Part shown: positions 37,831-49,408 of the stretch, one piece after another
How positions within the stretch are numbered: the stretch's first letter is position 1
Layout of the letters: the number at the start of each line of letters is the position of its first letter
NCBI GenBank assembly: GCA_013399875.1
Contig: VXAZ01008267.1
Span: 1,817,141 to 1,881,140, forward strand
Reading direction: 5' to 3'
DNA: 64,000 bases
DNA from: Gymnorhina tibicen
Lineage: Eukaryota; Chordata; Aves; Passeriformes; Artamidae
Translations under genes and position numbers: made by a program
The notes under the pieces: generated by a model
What the model saw: only the letters and a program-made list of their open reading frames with translations
What the model was told of the DNA's origin: nothing
The model's database searches: none

Positions 37831-40800
37831 CCAGATGCACAAACTTCTGGAGTCACTAATACTTATTTCATTCTCCAACTGCTCATCTCAGAGAGGTTAG
37901 CTGACTCCTGATCAAAGCCTGCTGTTTTGGAAGAAAAGGAACAGTTTGCACTGGGGAGTGTATCTGAAAGTGTACCAAAAAAGTCTGAAAGGGTAAAAAA
38001 AACATTCCAAATTCCTCTGCTCAAGAATGAAATATATATCAGAAAAGCCACCCTGAACAGTATTTCTAATGGTTCCTATGAAAACGTGATTTTTAAAATT
38101 ATTTATTTGGGGGATTTTTTAGCTTCTGTGTTTTTATTCCATTCTGTGAAATTCCTTAAGTATTAGGTTTCCTTTTGGTTTCCATGGTGTAATAATGTAC
38201 ACCTCTTTTGCTCATCCCAACCTTTTCAGAAAATCAGTACTGAGCATAGCCACCCTGTAGCTGGAGGTGTGACTGACTGCTGTTGCAATGTACACCCGAG
38301 TGCAGGGTGCCAAGCAGCTGTAGGAGGTTTTAGTGCCTTTTCCCTCACAAGCAAACTAAAGGGCGTCATCTCGCTATCAGGGATTTCCCACGTGGCATAG
38401 CTGAAAGTGTAGTGCTGCACCCAGAAACAAACAGTGATATGGTAACTTGTCCTGTTCCTCAGCAGTGACATGAAGGTGTGGCAGACCTTGTTTGGGACTG
38501 TTAAATGTTTGCATTTTTAAACCTATTCATTTTTCTAGGTAACAAAAACATTAAACGTTAGCCTCTGGTGGGAAAATCGGACTGTACAATTTAAATCAGA
38601 GGGGATTAGTAAATGTGAAGAGTCCCACGTCTCATCTCAAGTGGAACATTTCTTTATGTGATTCCTGAAAGGTTTTAGCTTGCTAGAAATACTCAGTCAA
38701 ACCTCTGTTTCTCCTGTCAGGCCTCATGGTGCAAATGTGGGTGAGATTTGATGATAATTTTCAGTTTGCAGGCAGTGTTTGCCACATTACTCATTTTACA
38801 ACAAGCACAAATGTTCAGTGCAGTGCATTAGATTGCTTTGGGAGCTTAGTTTTGCCACCCCAGTCTGTTTTTGACATGTCTTCCACCCATTATATTTTTT
38901 TCCTTTACTGTAATTTCAAACATTTATGAATTGAATGCAGAGATAGGCTGTCTAACTAAAATAATACACATAGTTGTTTACAAGTTGTCTAACAGTAAAT
39001 GCATTGCCATACCTTCCACTATTCATACAGAAACAGACTAGAGCAAATACAAATATCTAGTAGTATATTTACATAAGCAAAATGCTGAGAAGTTTTGTAA
39101 AACCATTTGCTTCAAATTCTTTAAGAATGTACAACAGCCGTATATTAACAAAAGCTTAATGAAAGTTCCAATTTTGCAATAAAAGCTCAGAGATGTTCCC
39201 ATTCCTTTAATAAGCTATATTTCTTCCTCAGCCTGCAATATACATGAATTTGTTATCTGCAGATGTGTCCTGTGGATGTTTTGCTTTGTTCTGGGGAGAA
39301 GAGGTGGTTGTTTTGAAAAGATACTAAGGGAGGAAGCTGCTTCAGGAAGGTAGAGACAAGCAAATGAATGAGTGTAGGCTAAAGAAGATGTCTGTATTGC
39401 TCCCAAGACCTAAGCTAGTATTTCACTGAGTGCTGTATTGGCTTACAAGCCTGCTCACAGCTAACACCTGAATCTCTAATGGAGACTGTGCCGACTGGGT
39501 GATGCAGACGTGCCCAGAGCAATTTAAGTAATCTACATATGGTGTAGATTGACTAGCTGAGTTGGAAGCAGCCTGAGAGATCTGCCTGTCCATTCTTTCT
39601 GACATCCTGGATTCATCAGATGCAAATAACTTGCTTGGTATCCTGATGTATGCACACTTCAACCTCTTTATTCATCGACATTGTTTTGCAATACCCAGGT
39701 GGGAGGTTTCCTGCTGCAGTTTGTCTTGCTCTGCCTTGTGAAAGATTGGAATTCCTTTTCCCATTTTTATGTTGCCCTTCTTGAGTTTACGAAGTTAAAA
39801 CTGTACTCCTTAACTTTCTGTCCTAACCATAAGGGCTGGGAGATAGAAGTACTGACTACAAGAAAGCTCCGCAAGTTTGTGGAGCTTCATTGAGGTCTCC
39901 AGAAGCTTCTGTTCTGAGGCTATGATTTGGCACTTCAAAAGATTTTATATTTGTCTTTTTTGTCACAGTTGACAAATACTCAGCTTCTGAGCAAGCACTG
40001 TGAGGACATACCTGAAAGGGTACCTGTGCAGTGCCCTACAAAAATTTGTCATTCTGGCTTGATGTGCAGACACAGTGGGGAATTAAATTCCTCTTATTGG
40101 GGGTACAGTAGAGTGCGTTTCCTTAGGCTGAATGCAGTATTTCAAAGGACCTGGAATTAGACCTGTCACGTGTTTAGGACTCAAGTGTGACAGCATTGAT
40201 CTTCAAGGAAAAAGTCTCTGAGCAAACTTCAGTGTCCACAAAATGGGATCCCTTTACTTGCACCATTGGGCAGTTCTGTGTGAAGCAACCTAGATAAATG
40301 GTAAAAAGTGATCTGTTTACCCACTCGGAGTTTCAAAGAGGTCCCAAGAAACTTTCTCTCTGTCACATCCAGTTTTCATGCACTGGGTATTTTTCTTTCT
40401 GCTTATTAGCTGTATTTCTGCAATTGGCACTTGTCAGTCTCCTAATTTCCTTTCTAAGCACCTCATTTTGAGTGCCTTCTTGACTCCAGTGCAAGTGCCT
40501 TGTTGCTGTGGTTCTTGGTGTCCACCTTCTCCTGAAGACTTCATCTTATCAGAACTCTGACTTACGCAAGTATCTCTTCAAGCCCAAGCAGAGCAAAGCA
40601 ACGTGTGGACATTGTAAGAAATTTCATTTTAGAAAAAAAGCAAGCTTGGATTTTCCTTACTTGTGTCAGCTGACATGGATACACCTGGAAAAAGCTTCTT
40701 ATTTCTGGGTTATGAGGTGTGTTGTGGGAACCAAGGGTGTTCCAGGACAGAAAAGGTTATCGCTGCAGTTTTCTGTTTGCATGGGGTTTTAAAATAAATT

Positions 40801-42059
40801 TTATTACAGGTTTTGGCAAAATTAAAGTTGTTTCCCCATTTTTGTAATTTATTTTGCAGCTGAGTAGCACAGAAATAGGAGCCCAAACCACCCTGTGAGT
40901 GGACATTTCCGATGTGTACTCAGTAGCATGTGGCCAGAGCACAGGAGTGGGGAAAGCCTTCCTGAAGTGGTTCCTGGTGTCTTGAACATAAGGCTAACAG
41001 CACACTCAGTATTTCTGTTGGCCTTAGCTTTTCTTGACACCTCAACTCTTGCCTTCCTCCCTTCTATTATGAGCTTGCTGAAGTCTTTGTGCTCCAGAAG
41101 CTTTCTTCTCAGGTGTGTGATCTAGGACTTTTTACTACTTGCTCCAATTTTATCACTTAGTAGAAATTTGCAGTAAATGCCATTAGCTTGCCTTTTGTTT
41201 TCCCAGCTGCTACTTGAGTGCAAAGATGCCTGTAGTTCATGTATGATCCTGAGAGTTCTTCAGTAGAGTGTGCTTCTGCAAGTCTTGACATTTTATATCA
41301 GGTGCCACTCTGTTCCTCCTTTTTGACTTGTCTTTTGTCCTCAGCCCTGACTATGACCAGCTTCATTTTCACCTCAGTAATCCCAGAACCATTTTCACTC
41401 TGGTCTTCACTTCTACAGCATAGGCTGTCTTGCTGTATCCTCCCTGGAAGGTTAGGTTGTCTCACTGCCCACTTGTCCTCTCCCTTGTCTCCCTTTGGAA
41501 TGTTTTTGTTGCACTCCCCCTCCTAATCAGCATGTACTTCACTTCCTTCATTTCCAGATTCTGCACGACAAAAGTAATTTTCAGCAGATGCTGAGGTCTA
41601 GGGCTGGGCTCCTGAACAAAACAGAGTTGTCACCTGTAGTATAATGTACTGTCTTATTTCCTCTTCCTTTCCTTTCTTATCAACTAAATGCAGTTTCTAT
41701 ATAACATTTATTCCTGCCAAGGCTAATGTAGAATTTTCACTTCATTTTCTCTACATATTGCCAAATTTCAGAGCAAATTTTGCATAAACATATGCTGCTA
41801 TTTGACAGAATAGTGCCACATGCAGTGGACTGTCACGTCAAATGTGGAAGTTGGACCATTTAGAGCCCTGTTCCTTTCACTAGTCTGCGTATTTTTTTTC
41901 TGACTGGTGAATTATCCACATCCTCAAGCTGCAGTAGGATTCACTTGCAGAATTACTGGAAACCAGGATGATGCTTTTCTTTGCTGTGAATGCTGAGACT
42001 TTCTGAGATTAGGCATTTTAGTGAATAATTATGTGAAATTCACGTGTTGAGAATTGTCC

Positions 42060-42440
42060 CACCTGATAACCTTCTTGTCAGACAGCAGCAAGAGCAGGGC
42101 CACTCCCTCAGGGAAGGCAAGCAGGACACCAAGGGGACCCCACAGCAGGAGGGGATCCATGATCATGCTGCAGGCCCATAGCTGAGAAGGCAGGGCCAAG
42201 GGCAAGCCAGGAAAATGGTCTGCAAGCTGAGGTCTGGATCAAAGGTCTTCATGGCCGGGCAGAGATTTGTCTGAGCTGGAGACCAGCACTTCTCCAGCAT
42301 GGCTCAGGCAGGGACCAAAGCCTCTAGTGTGACCTTAAATAGAGCCCCTGGACCCATGTGTGTGGGTGGAGGCTCCAGATGAGGCTGGTCAGGGACATTA
42401 GAGCTTGTTAGTGCACTCAGGGCCTTGATACTTCCCATGG
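42060..42440. other. Unexplained GC-rich block in intron 2
   Basis: The base composition changes abruptly to GC-rich for about 380 bases (for example CAGCAAGAGCAGGGCCACTC and ACCAAGGGGACCCCACAGCA), then returns to AT-rich sequence with the TTTAGTTAGAT repeats. A TTAAATAGAGCCCC element near 42335 resembles a TATA-type promoter. It has no long open frame and is not a repeat I recognise; an old LTR or other degraded element is possible. Confidence 0.4.
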
Positions 42441-42462
42441 TTAATTTTTATGCCCCTAATTA

Positions 42463-42503
42463 TTTTAGTTAGATTTAGTTAGATTAATTTTAGTTAGATT
42501 ATT
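42463..42503 (+). repeat. Short tandem repeat of TTTAGTTAGAT
   Basis: Three copies of TTTAGTTAGAT, the last separated by a few bases (TTAAT), at the right edge of the GC-rich block near 42.1-42.4 kb. Confidence 0.9.
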
Positions 42504-43973
42504 AGCATGATGCATCAGCTACTTAAAGCTAGGCTTGATCTCTGCTTCTAAGAAAAATAAAATTATGGTAAGTTTGTGGATTCCAAGGTCCCCTGATGAC
42601 ACCAGACTGGAGCTTTGTATAAGATAATGTTGTGTGATATCTTTGAAAAGAGCAGGGCTACTGTCAGTGAGGCTGCACAACTGATCACTGGCATCAGTGG
42701 GACTCGGGTGGGTCATAACAGGGGGACTGTGCAGTTTTCCCAGAGTTAGTGCCCTGAAATTCAACTGTTCCTGAAGGTGATATGAATATATATTTAGAAT
42801 GAATGCAGAAATGATCTCTAAATTTACTTTATGAAAAAAATTCCCTGTTAACAATGTCTCTCTTTTGTCTGTTCAGATTGTGAGGCCCATGTTTATGGGT
42901 TTGTTAATGCAATGAAGCCATGCGCTGTCTGAGCACAGCTGTAACTCAGAATTATGTTGCAGCATGAACAATATTCCCCATCTAGGCGTGAGTTAGAACC
43001 AAAACTCTCCTTCCAGCAGATGAAAAAGAGGACACTAAAAATATAGCTCAGAATTACAATCCATTTTCCTCTATTACAGTATTAATGCATCTCTGGAATG
43101 ACTAGAAAATACAATTTATGTTTTTCATCTCTAGCTGCCCTGGAGACATTCCATGGGAGATGCAAAACGTTGAATCAGATTCCTTTTTTAAAACAAAACA
43201 TTAAGTAGAGGCAACCTATCACTGTGCTTGTCATTTCCCTTGGGCACTATTCTGGGAAGTGGCTCTCAGTTTCCTTTGAAGAGATTACATGAAAGGTCAA
43301 TACCTGGCGAGACCAATTTCATTCTTGCTTTGCATGTTTTTTAAATTTTTTATTGTTTAAGAATGGCTCTATGTTAAAAAGTTGACTTTGATCTTTAACG
43401 ATTACAGAATTGGTTTCTAATGGAAATCTAAAAGAGTGAAAGTCATGAGACTCTGGGTTTTTTTGGAGTCGGTCTCTACAAACATAAAAGAACAGAACAA
43501 CTCATTCTTTCCCTTTATTTTCCAGTTTCTATTTCTAACTCTTTAATATCAGAGTGGGAGGAACATTTATGACACACCAAAGAGGCAACTGGTGGTGTGA
43601 GATTTCTTACTTCAGTAATGCACCAACACGGGATTATATAAGAGCCGAGGTCTCAGTGTTCCTTGCTGGAAAAGCTTCCCTTCTTTTAAGGATCACACAT
43701 TTGTCTTTAAGAGGAGAAATAGCTCTGGAGAAAAATGGGGTCTGAAAACATTATAGCCACCAGTGTCAATACAATAACCTTGTATTCTGTGCAAAATTGT
43801 TCCTGCACGTGCTCTGGTATAGTTAAGGGTGCAGTCCCGCAGCAGTAAATGTTGATTAATGTCTGACTGTTTCCAACAGTTCTCTACATATGCAGCTAGC
43901 ATGGAAACTTGTGTCAGGATTTGCTCAGCCGAACCAGGAATCTGCGTGGATTTTGAGTTCTGATGTTTCGGGG

Positions 43974-43977
<4 letters not shown>

Positions 43978-44034
<57 letters not shown>
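43978..44034 (+). repeat. 57-base T homopolymer
   Basis: Uninterrupted T from 43978 to 44034, preceded by GGGGGAAA and followed by CTTTTGG. On the opposite strand it is poly(A). No recognisable retroelement body lies on the 5' side of that poly(A) (44035 and above). The length is likely to be polymorphic and error-prone. Confidence 0.97.
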
Positions 44035-46150
44035 CTTTTGGTGCTTGGTTATTCTAGTTACCAGAACATCTCTCTGAATTTTCTCATGTGAACAATGACC
44101 ACTAATAAGGCAGAAAAGAGATGATGGGAACACATGAAGAGGAGGATAAAGAGAGAAAGTGTGATACCTCACCCAGTCCTGACTTGAGGTACCTAGAACT
44201 GGTGGGAAATCCATCCTTAATAGATCCATAGCAGTGGATGGCTGAGGAAGGGTCCAAAGAGGGTCTCTGTTTGCTGCTTTTCATGGGAGAGGAGTAAGAC
44301 TTTTCCTGTAGGCTCAGGGTGGTCCCATTCTACTGTAAGAGATTTGTTTCACATTTCCTAGTTTCTTACCACACACAGACACCTCTGCAAGAATGAGTAA
44401 TGGAAAGAGGGGTTTTGCAAGCCAAATTCATACATAGATGTGTGAGAGCTATGGTACTTCCAGTATCTGTATAATGTGGTTTACCTGTGGTTTTCTGGGG
44501 TTCTTCCAGAAGTCAGAAATACAACAGAAGGCATTCTCCTGTTCCAGGGAAATTTATCAGCATTGAGTTAAACAAGGAGTCTGTGAAGCATATTAATTTT
44601 GTGCAAAAGAAACCTAGGTGTGGATGAGGTGTATTTGAAACAACTCTTTTCACAGCTAAATACAGTTAAACCTGGGCTAGGAATCCAGTCATCTCCATGG
44701 TCAAGATGTAGTGTGGTCCTCATACTCTGTCTCACTCTATTTCCCACTCAGTTGACACTACTGGTTTCATTATTTGTAAAAATCCTGTGGGTTGATTGAC
44801 TCTGCTATACTTTTAAGCTCCTGGGGTACCTTCAAGAGAAAGACAAATCCTGGTGCACTCTTTTTGTGCAAATTCTGCAGAGCCCCTCATATATTCTCAA
44901 AAATGTAGTAGTTCTTGAAAATTTCATCCTAATAAAACAAGGTGAGAAGTATGTTCTTAGTTTCACTGAGAAACCAAGTATTCCAACCTATCTCTGGAAT
45001 CTGAAGAGGGGCACAGGTGAGGCAAAGAAAACTCCGAGAGCAAATGGAATTTAACTTTGCTCTCAGTATGAAAAAATTAGTTTTGAAAATTTGTGTATTG
45101 CAGTTGAAACTGGAACATGATACTTGGGTTGCAACACATCTTCGGAGAGAACATCTTTAAGGATTTGTTAAAAGTGCTTTGTATTTTGATATAGCACATC
45201 CATAATTCATGTAATTTAGTCAGGTTTCTGAAAGTGAGTCAGATGATGATTCAATTATTTTCAGCACAAACAGCCTCTGAAGTGTCATCACTGGAATTAT
45301 CAACAGAAGTGCTCATACACTGATGCCCCTGTTTTCCCACATCTCTTGGAAGTGATATGGCAATTTGAAATGGTAATACCTTTAGCCATGGCTGTGGCTG
45401 TAGCCCATATCTCTGTCATACTGTGAATTTATTGAAATCCATGCCTGATATTGACATGCCTTTTAATTGAAGGGAGAACAGTCTGTAAATGTGGGTTGTG
45501 AGGATGTTATTGTATAAAGACTTCTGAGAAAAACTTCAGAGATAGGTAGCAGCAAAGGACACTCAATTATTCATACTGTATTATGACTTAAAAGAAATTC
45601 AGTCTTTCCAAAAGTAGAACATGAGCAAAGTGAAAAAAAGAGGTGGAAAAAGGGCCTTTGTGATATAATCTGTCAAATTCACAACCGGGAAAATGTGAAA
45701 GGATTGTAGGCTCCAAGGGAGTAAAATAAGAGACCTTTCAGAAAGTACAAGTAGCTTGGAAATCAACTTAGCTGCTATTTAAATTTGCCTGTAAAAGAAA
45801 CTAGGTTACTACAATGTGTGAATATCTTTTTTCCAATGTTCTTTAGTCTACATAGACATTTAAACAAAATTCTTGAACTATTTTTACCAGTTGTTGGACA
45901 TGTGGCTAGCAGAATTGCTCATTCACCCACTTCTGAAATATTCAGTATATCTGCAAAGCATTTTGAAGGGGTAGAGTAGAGTAGTCTGGCATTAATTCAC
46001 TGTGGGGTTTCTTGTGACTGTTTCATGTGTTCTGACAATTTGGAGTATGTTTGTTTTATTACCAAGTCAATAAGAAAACAAAAATGGGCAAAACCTTTCA
46101 GACATGCTTGTCCTCAGCTCCATGAAACAAAAATGTGTGGTGCCTTGTAA

Positions 46151-46193
46151 GAAGAGGAAAGAGAAGAGACAGAGAGAGAGAAAGAGAGAGACA
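46151..46193 (+). repeat. GA-rich purine tract
   Basis: Purine-rich simple sequence with GAGAGAGAGAAAGAGAGAGA, in CRACD intron 2. A similar smaller tract (AGAGAGAGGGAGAGGG) lies near 47740-47755. Confidence 0.85.
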
Positions 46194-48460
46194 AATGCTT
46201 AGCATGGTCCTAACCTGCCACTGGTACCATTGTGGGCACTTGTCAAAGACAGGGTTGGATTTTGAGTGGTGATGTACTTATGGTTGCAGGTCACATGGAG
46301 CTCCCAAGCTGCTTCATGTGACCTGGTGTCCCCAGAGGAAGGTTTAAATGAAATTTTAGCAAGTTCGCAGGCAGGAGGAGAGACTAGATTCCTAAAAATG
46401 TCCTCAGCTCTGCAGCAGGGTGGGGAAGATTTTCACTCACAGCCGTGTCCCAGGCAGTCCAGCAGAACTGACCTCAGCAGCTGCTTTTTAATTCCGTTCC
46501 AGAGATTCAGATTCTGTCAGGCAATTCCCACAGTCAGAGCATTCCTGCTGTTGGTCAGCTGCAGTTTTGGGGTTTGAACTGCTGGCAAATTCTGTTCAGT
46601 TTCAAAGCTGCAGGTTGGCTACTCCCAACTTCAATATTAAGAATACATTAGTAAGGTCAAGAACAACTTCCAAACAGGTCACTGAACTCTTTGGTGCCTG
46701 AATTGCAACCCTTGCCTACTAATTAGTTGTAACAAACAACACAAGTATGCATGAGGTGTCTGATTTTAAGTATGAGAAGTCCAAGCCACTGGACAGCAAA
46801 AGGGGTGAATGATGTGTTCACAGCGAGTAGCTATGAGACAAAGCCACAAGCATCTCAGCCACAGCATTGCTGGAAAAGTATTTGAGAAAGGATCCTCTCT
46901 GGAGAACAATATGACCTGGACTATGGATCCTGAGCAGAGCTCTCAGCTCAAAGGTAAATAGAAAACAACCAGTTCCCGCTGGCCTTGCCTTCTGCGCCTG
47001 TTGCAGGCTCCAGGCTCACACGCTGAACAGTGCAAATGCAGGAGGGGTTGCCATGGGCTGGTTTGTCAAATTTTGCATGTTTCATTCCCGCCTTGTTGAA
47101 TGCAACGCTGGAGCTTTCAGTTCAGACCTACACAATTATATGAGAAAAGCCAGCTTTCACTCAGTTTTGTGTCAAACCATTCATTTCCAGGCCTGCTAGG
47201 ATTTTGTCTCTGTGTAAGGGACATTTCTCAAGTTGTGGTTCACTGGCTGACTCCTGCGTGGCCAAGCAAGGTAGAGGTATTTCAATGCCATGCAATTTTC
47301 CCACAGCTCTGTGTGCAGGCTGAATCATGGTGATTTGGTATAGAAACCTTTTTGGAAGAGGGTTTAAAAATATACTTACTTTTATGGTTTCTCTAATAAA
47401 AGGTTTCTAAAAGAAGGTGTATTACCTTTAACAGCCAGAGACAATCAAGTTGTGGGTTTTATTAAAAAAAAAATCTAACATAGAACATAGCATCAGTTAA
47501 ATGTTCCTCTTCTTCCATGGCTAAAAATATTGTGGGATATTGACCAGCTCTTTGCCTGATTGTGTGCTAGTTTGTTTCAAGTGAAGCATGTTGCTCAAAT
47601 ATTAATCTGGATGAAAAGCAGTTTTTCAATTAGTCTGTGATTGTATGGAAGATGAAATGATTCAGAGAACTGTATGTGTTCTCCCCAAAAAATTGGATGG
47701 ATTATTTTGTGAGTGCAAAGGTATTTTTTATATAAACGAGAGAGAGGGAGAGGGTTTGGGGGACTTTTTATCCTGTTATTTTCAGGTTACCTCTAAGAAA
47801 TTCTGTTATAAAAGTCAAGAATAGTTTATCATCAAATCAGTTTCAACAGGGTTATGTAACCCTATATGAAACTCTCCCTTGGTAAGAAAAGATTACTGGT
47901 TTTACTTAAAATGCCCCAGGGAAAAAGGTGATGAAAATGTAATAAATACATTCCCAACTTATTTCTATTCATACTTTGGAAACAAGTATCTTGAACACTT
48001 CATGAACAATTAGCACATTTTAAAAGGCAGAAAAGATAATATACTGATCTTCTTAAATATGTGAAACTTTAATTTTTCTTGTTGTTTTACTTACACCTCT
48101 CTCTGGAAGTATCATCCTCCTTGCTTTTGCTGAAATATTTGTTTATAATGCTTTTATCATATGTAGAAGGTTATGTTGGATAGATGTCTATCAAAGCTAT
48201 CTTTTTTTCCCCCTCCAGATTGTTTTCTGTAACATAAATGGGTTCTGTAGAGTTGCCAACAGGTTATTACAAGGAGAGATTTAGGACCTCTCAGCTGTTC
48301 AGGTTTTTTTATTGTGGCTTTTATCAGGACTTTAGATTACTGGCTTTTCACTTACCATGGAATATTCTAGGTGGGACAAAACATGACTTTCAAACTCCTA
48401 CATTTTTCCCTCAGCGTGTCCTCAAAACCCCAAAGTAACAACCACAAGCCTTTTTTTTTT

Positions 48461-48490
48461 TTTTAATTCTAAGTTTTTTTAGAATTAAAA
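48461..48490. repeat. Perfect AT-rich inverted repeat
   Basis: TTTTAATTCTAA (48461-48472) pairs perfectly with TTAGAATTAAAA (48479-48490) around a six-base loop. It directly follows a ten-T run and lies in intron 2, about 800 bases before exon 3. Confidence 0.85.
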
Positions 48491-49272
48491 TCATTAGAAT
48501 GATTTCTGGTAGATGGAACCACTTCCTGTTTCATCCCTTTTCCTGTGGACTTCAATCAGAGCCATATAACTGGTTCATTCGTGACACACCCTCCTCCTTG
48601 GCGTCGGTGTTCAGTTTAGCAGCAACACACGGGCATTTCTCACCCTTTGTGGCTAATCAAGGACACACAGCTTGGTGCAATAAGCGTCTTAGCAGTCTGG
48701 GGTTGGGTGATAACCTTTTATTGTCAGTGTGATCGTGCTCATGGTGATAGGAAGAGCTGAGTAATCAGCTAAAGAAGGTAGCTCTTTGGAAGGGGGTTAC
48801 TGCATTGTAATACCTCTTTTTGTGTTACAGAGCTCCCTTTGCTTGGCACCTGCTGTTTTCTTTGACCAGGAGTGACAGTGTGTCCCAAGCAGTGGGACTA
48901 AGCATGAATGCACTTCCTTAGATATGCAGTCTGGCAACGTGTACATCATTATCATCTGCTCTGTATCCTGAAAGTAACATTTAGATTTGAGACTTACAAG
49001 CAAATTCAATAGAGCTTCTCAATATGCCTATTAAAAACACCCAACTCTAGGTCCTTCCAAGGAGGAAGACTGTATAAAGGAATCATGAACCTCCATTAAA
49101 CTTTAGAAAACCAAACGTGTTTGGATACCTCTCCTCTGAGAATGTACAAAGCTTTTATGCAGAAGGCAAGAGGGAGGGAAAATCCATACAGCAGGACAAC
49201 TATGATATGAAGAGTCACTCTCATAAGTTAATTGCAGTCTTGTTTAATTGTTAACTGGTTTTTTTTTAACAG

Positions 49273-49408
49273 ATCCTCCCATTATTCTATGGGCAGTCGA
49301 GCTTTTTCCCATGACAGTATTTTCATACCTGATGGGAGAACAGAGAGTGAACAGGCCGTTCAAGCAATGTCACAGGAGAACGTTTTAGGAAAAGTCAAAA
49401 TTCTTCAG
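49273..49408 (+). CDS. CRACD: CRACD exon 3: SHDSIFIPDG segment with alternative start
   Basis: 136 nt, residues 79-124. The acceptor is a T-rich tract ending TTTTTTTAACAG at 49272; the donor is CAG|GTAAGA at 49409. Its first base completes an Arg codon from exon 2, and it ends exactly on a codon. It encodes RSSHYS-MGSRAFSHDSIFIPDG and then SEQAVQAMSQENVLGKVKILQ. The Met at 49290-49292 (residue 85) corresponds to the first residue of the canonical human CRACD entry as I recall it (MGTRAFSHDS...), so translation of a shorter form could begin here. The SHDSIFIP motif is shared by CRACD and CRACDL; its serines look like phosphorylation sites, which is inference. The following QAMSQ and LGKVK positions match CRACD rather than CRACDL. 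Confidence 0.95.

Larger units (their letters stand above)
37084..49272 (+). other. CRACD intron 2 (about 12 kb)
   Basis: Begins GTAAGC and ends TTAACAG. It holds A/C-rich and GA-rich tracts, the 57-base T run, an AT-rich inverted repeat, and a GC-rich block at about 42060-42440 of unknown origin. No coding exon is visible. Confidence 0.9.

Noticed and set aside
43693..44229. 178-codon minus-strand open frame containing a run of lysines
   Set aside because: It is kept open by the 57-base T run read as AAA codons; the flanks have no recognisable protein features.
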